From assembly GCA_025453435.1 (NCBI GenBank), contig JALOQI010000046.1:1-5376 (forward strand): DNA of 5,376 bases, read 5' to 3'. Numbering within the stretch: the stretch's first letter is position 1; each line of letters starts with the position of its first letter. Position numbers and translations under genes: made by a program. This DNA is from Candidatus Omnitrophota bacterium. Its GTDB lineage: Bacteria; Omnitrophota; Koll11; Gygaellales; Profunditerraquicolaceae. A model generated the notes under the pieces. The model made no database searches. It was not told where the DNA came from and saw only the letters and a program-made list of their open reading frames with translations. This document shows positions 5,066 through 5,376 of the stretch, piece after piece.

Positions 5066-5376
5066 ATGGATAGCCGCCCGCTAACCGAATATGCCCAGTC
5101 GCTTATAGAGATCATGCCCGAAGTCATACGCGGCTTATGGAAGCGCGAAATAAATGAGCTCACAAGCGGGACGATCACGCCGCCCCAGATATTCATATTG
5201 ATATACCTTAATAAGGCCGCACAGCTGCGCATGACCGATGTTGCCAGATACCTGAGCGTGACAACGGCAGCTGCTACGGGGCTGGTCGACAGGCTGGTAA
5301 AGGCGGGTTATGTCCAGCGCGTCTACGATCCTTCGGATAGAAGGATTATAAAGGTAAAGCTGACTTCTAAGGGCGC
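5066..5376 (+). CDS. MarR-family winged-helix transcriptional regulator, cut by right edge
   Basis: From ATG 5066 there are 103 open codons to the window edge, beginning MDSRPLTEYAQSLIEIMPEV. GGGAG at 5055-5059 gives a Shine-Dalgarno six bases upstream. The MarR pattern is clear: an N-terminal dimerisation helix at about 6-30, ITPPQIFILIYL at 37-48, the helix-turn-helix at about 55-80 (LRMTDVARYLSVTTAAATGL then VDRLVKAGYV), and the wing DPSDRR at 88-93 followed by VKLTSKG. Family proteins are about 140-160 residues, so the C-terminal dimerisation helices are missing. They are usually dimeric repressors released by small phenolic ligands, oxidants or drugs, often controlling themselves and adjacent efflux or envelope genes. 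The gene has its own strong promoter and a candidate operator, separating it from the upstream cluster. Its ligand and targets cannot be deduced because the downstream gene is outside the window. Confidence 0.93.
   Translation, partial: MDSRPLTEYAQSLIEIMPEVIRGLWKREINELTSGTITPPQIFILIYLNKAAQLRMTDVARYLSVTTAAATGLVDRLVKAGYVQRVYDPSDRRIIKVKLTSKG

Noticed and set aside
1..5376. Mobile element, CRISPR array, phage or defence system
   Set aside because: No transposase, integrase, spaced direct repeats, toxin-antitoxin pair or defence-gene motif was found; all main genes belong to housekeeping or envelope families.

Overview
The window is ordinary bacterial chromosomal DNA of roughly balanced base composition, with short intergenic gaps and Shine-Dalgarno-led genes. 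The mix of a ComM-like AAA+ ATPase, a divergent PAP2 protein, a LysM/L,D-transpeptidase, AccA and a Dus enzyme, with an otherwise unrecognised TM/coiled-coil protein, suggests a Gram-negative-type or candidate-phylum bacterium. Omnitrophota is my best guess from the style of the proteins, but this is low-confidence inference; no rRNA or other lineage marker is present.

Layout. Positions 1-830 on the minus strand hold the 5' half of a comM/yifB gene that runs off the left edge. Positions 831-1036 are a divergent intergenic region. It carries a perfect 45-bp hairpin (21-bp arms, 3-nt loop) without a T-tract on either side, a possible 19-codon leader ORF spanning that hairpin, and a sigma70-type promoter reading right. 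Positions 1037-4968 form a compact five-gene plus-strand cluster with a 4-nt overlap and gaps of 24, 11 and 4 nt: a membrane-anchored coiled-coil protein of unknown function, a divergent PAP2 (YuiD/DUF212-like) membrane protein, a LysM + YkuD L,D-transpeptidase, accA, and a tRNA-dihydrouridine synthase. Positions 4969-5065 are an AT-rich regulatory region with a strong TTGACA-17-TATATA promoter and an imperfect palindrome. Positions 5066-5376 hold the N-terminal two thirds of a MarR-type regulator that runs off the right edge.

How the genes fit together. The central cluster looks like one transcription unit with an envelope theme: a possible lipid-phosphate enzyme, a peptidoglycan cross-linking enzyme, a membrane coiled-coil protein of unknown role, and the committed step of fatty-acid synthesis. 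A tRNA-modifying enzyme follows as a probable translationally coupled passenger. The MarR gene has its own promoter and probably regulates itself and/or genes beyond the right edge.

No phage, transposase, CRISPR, tRNA or rRNA is seen. The strongest unexplained signal is the perfect hairpin upstream of comM. I see no clear evidence of a wholly new system.
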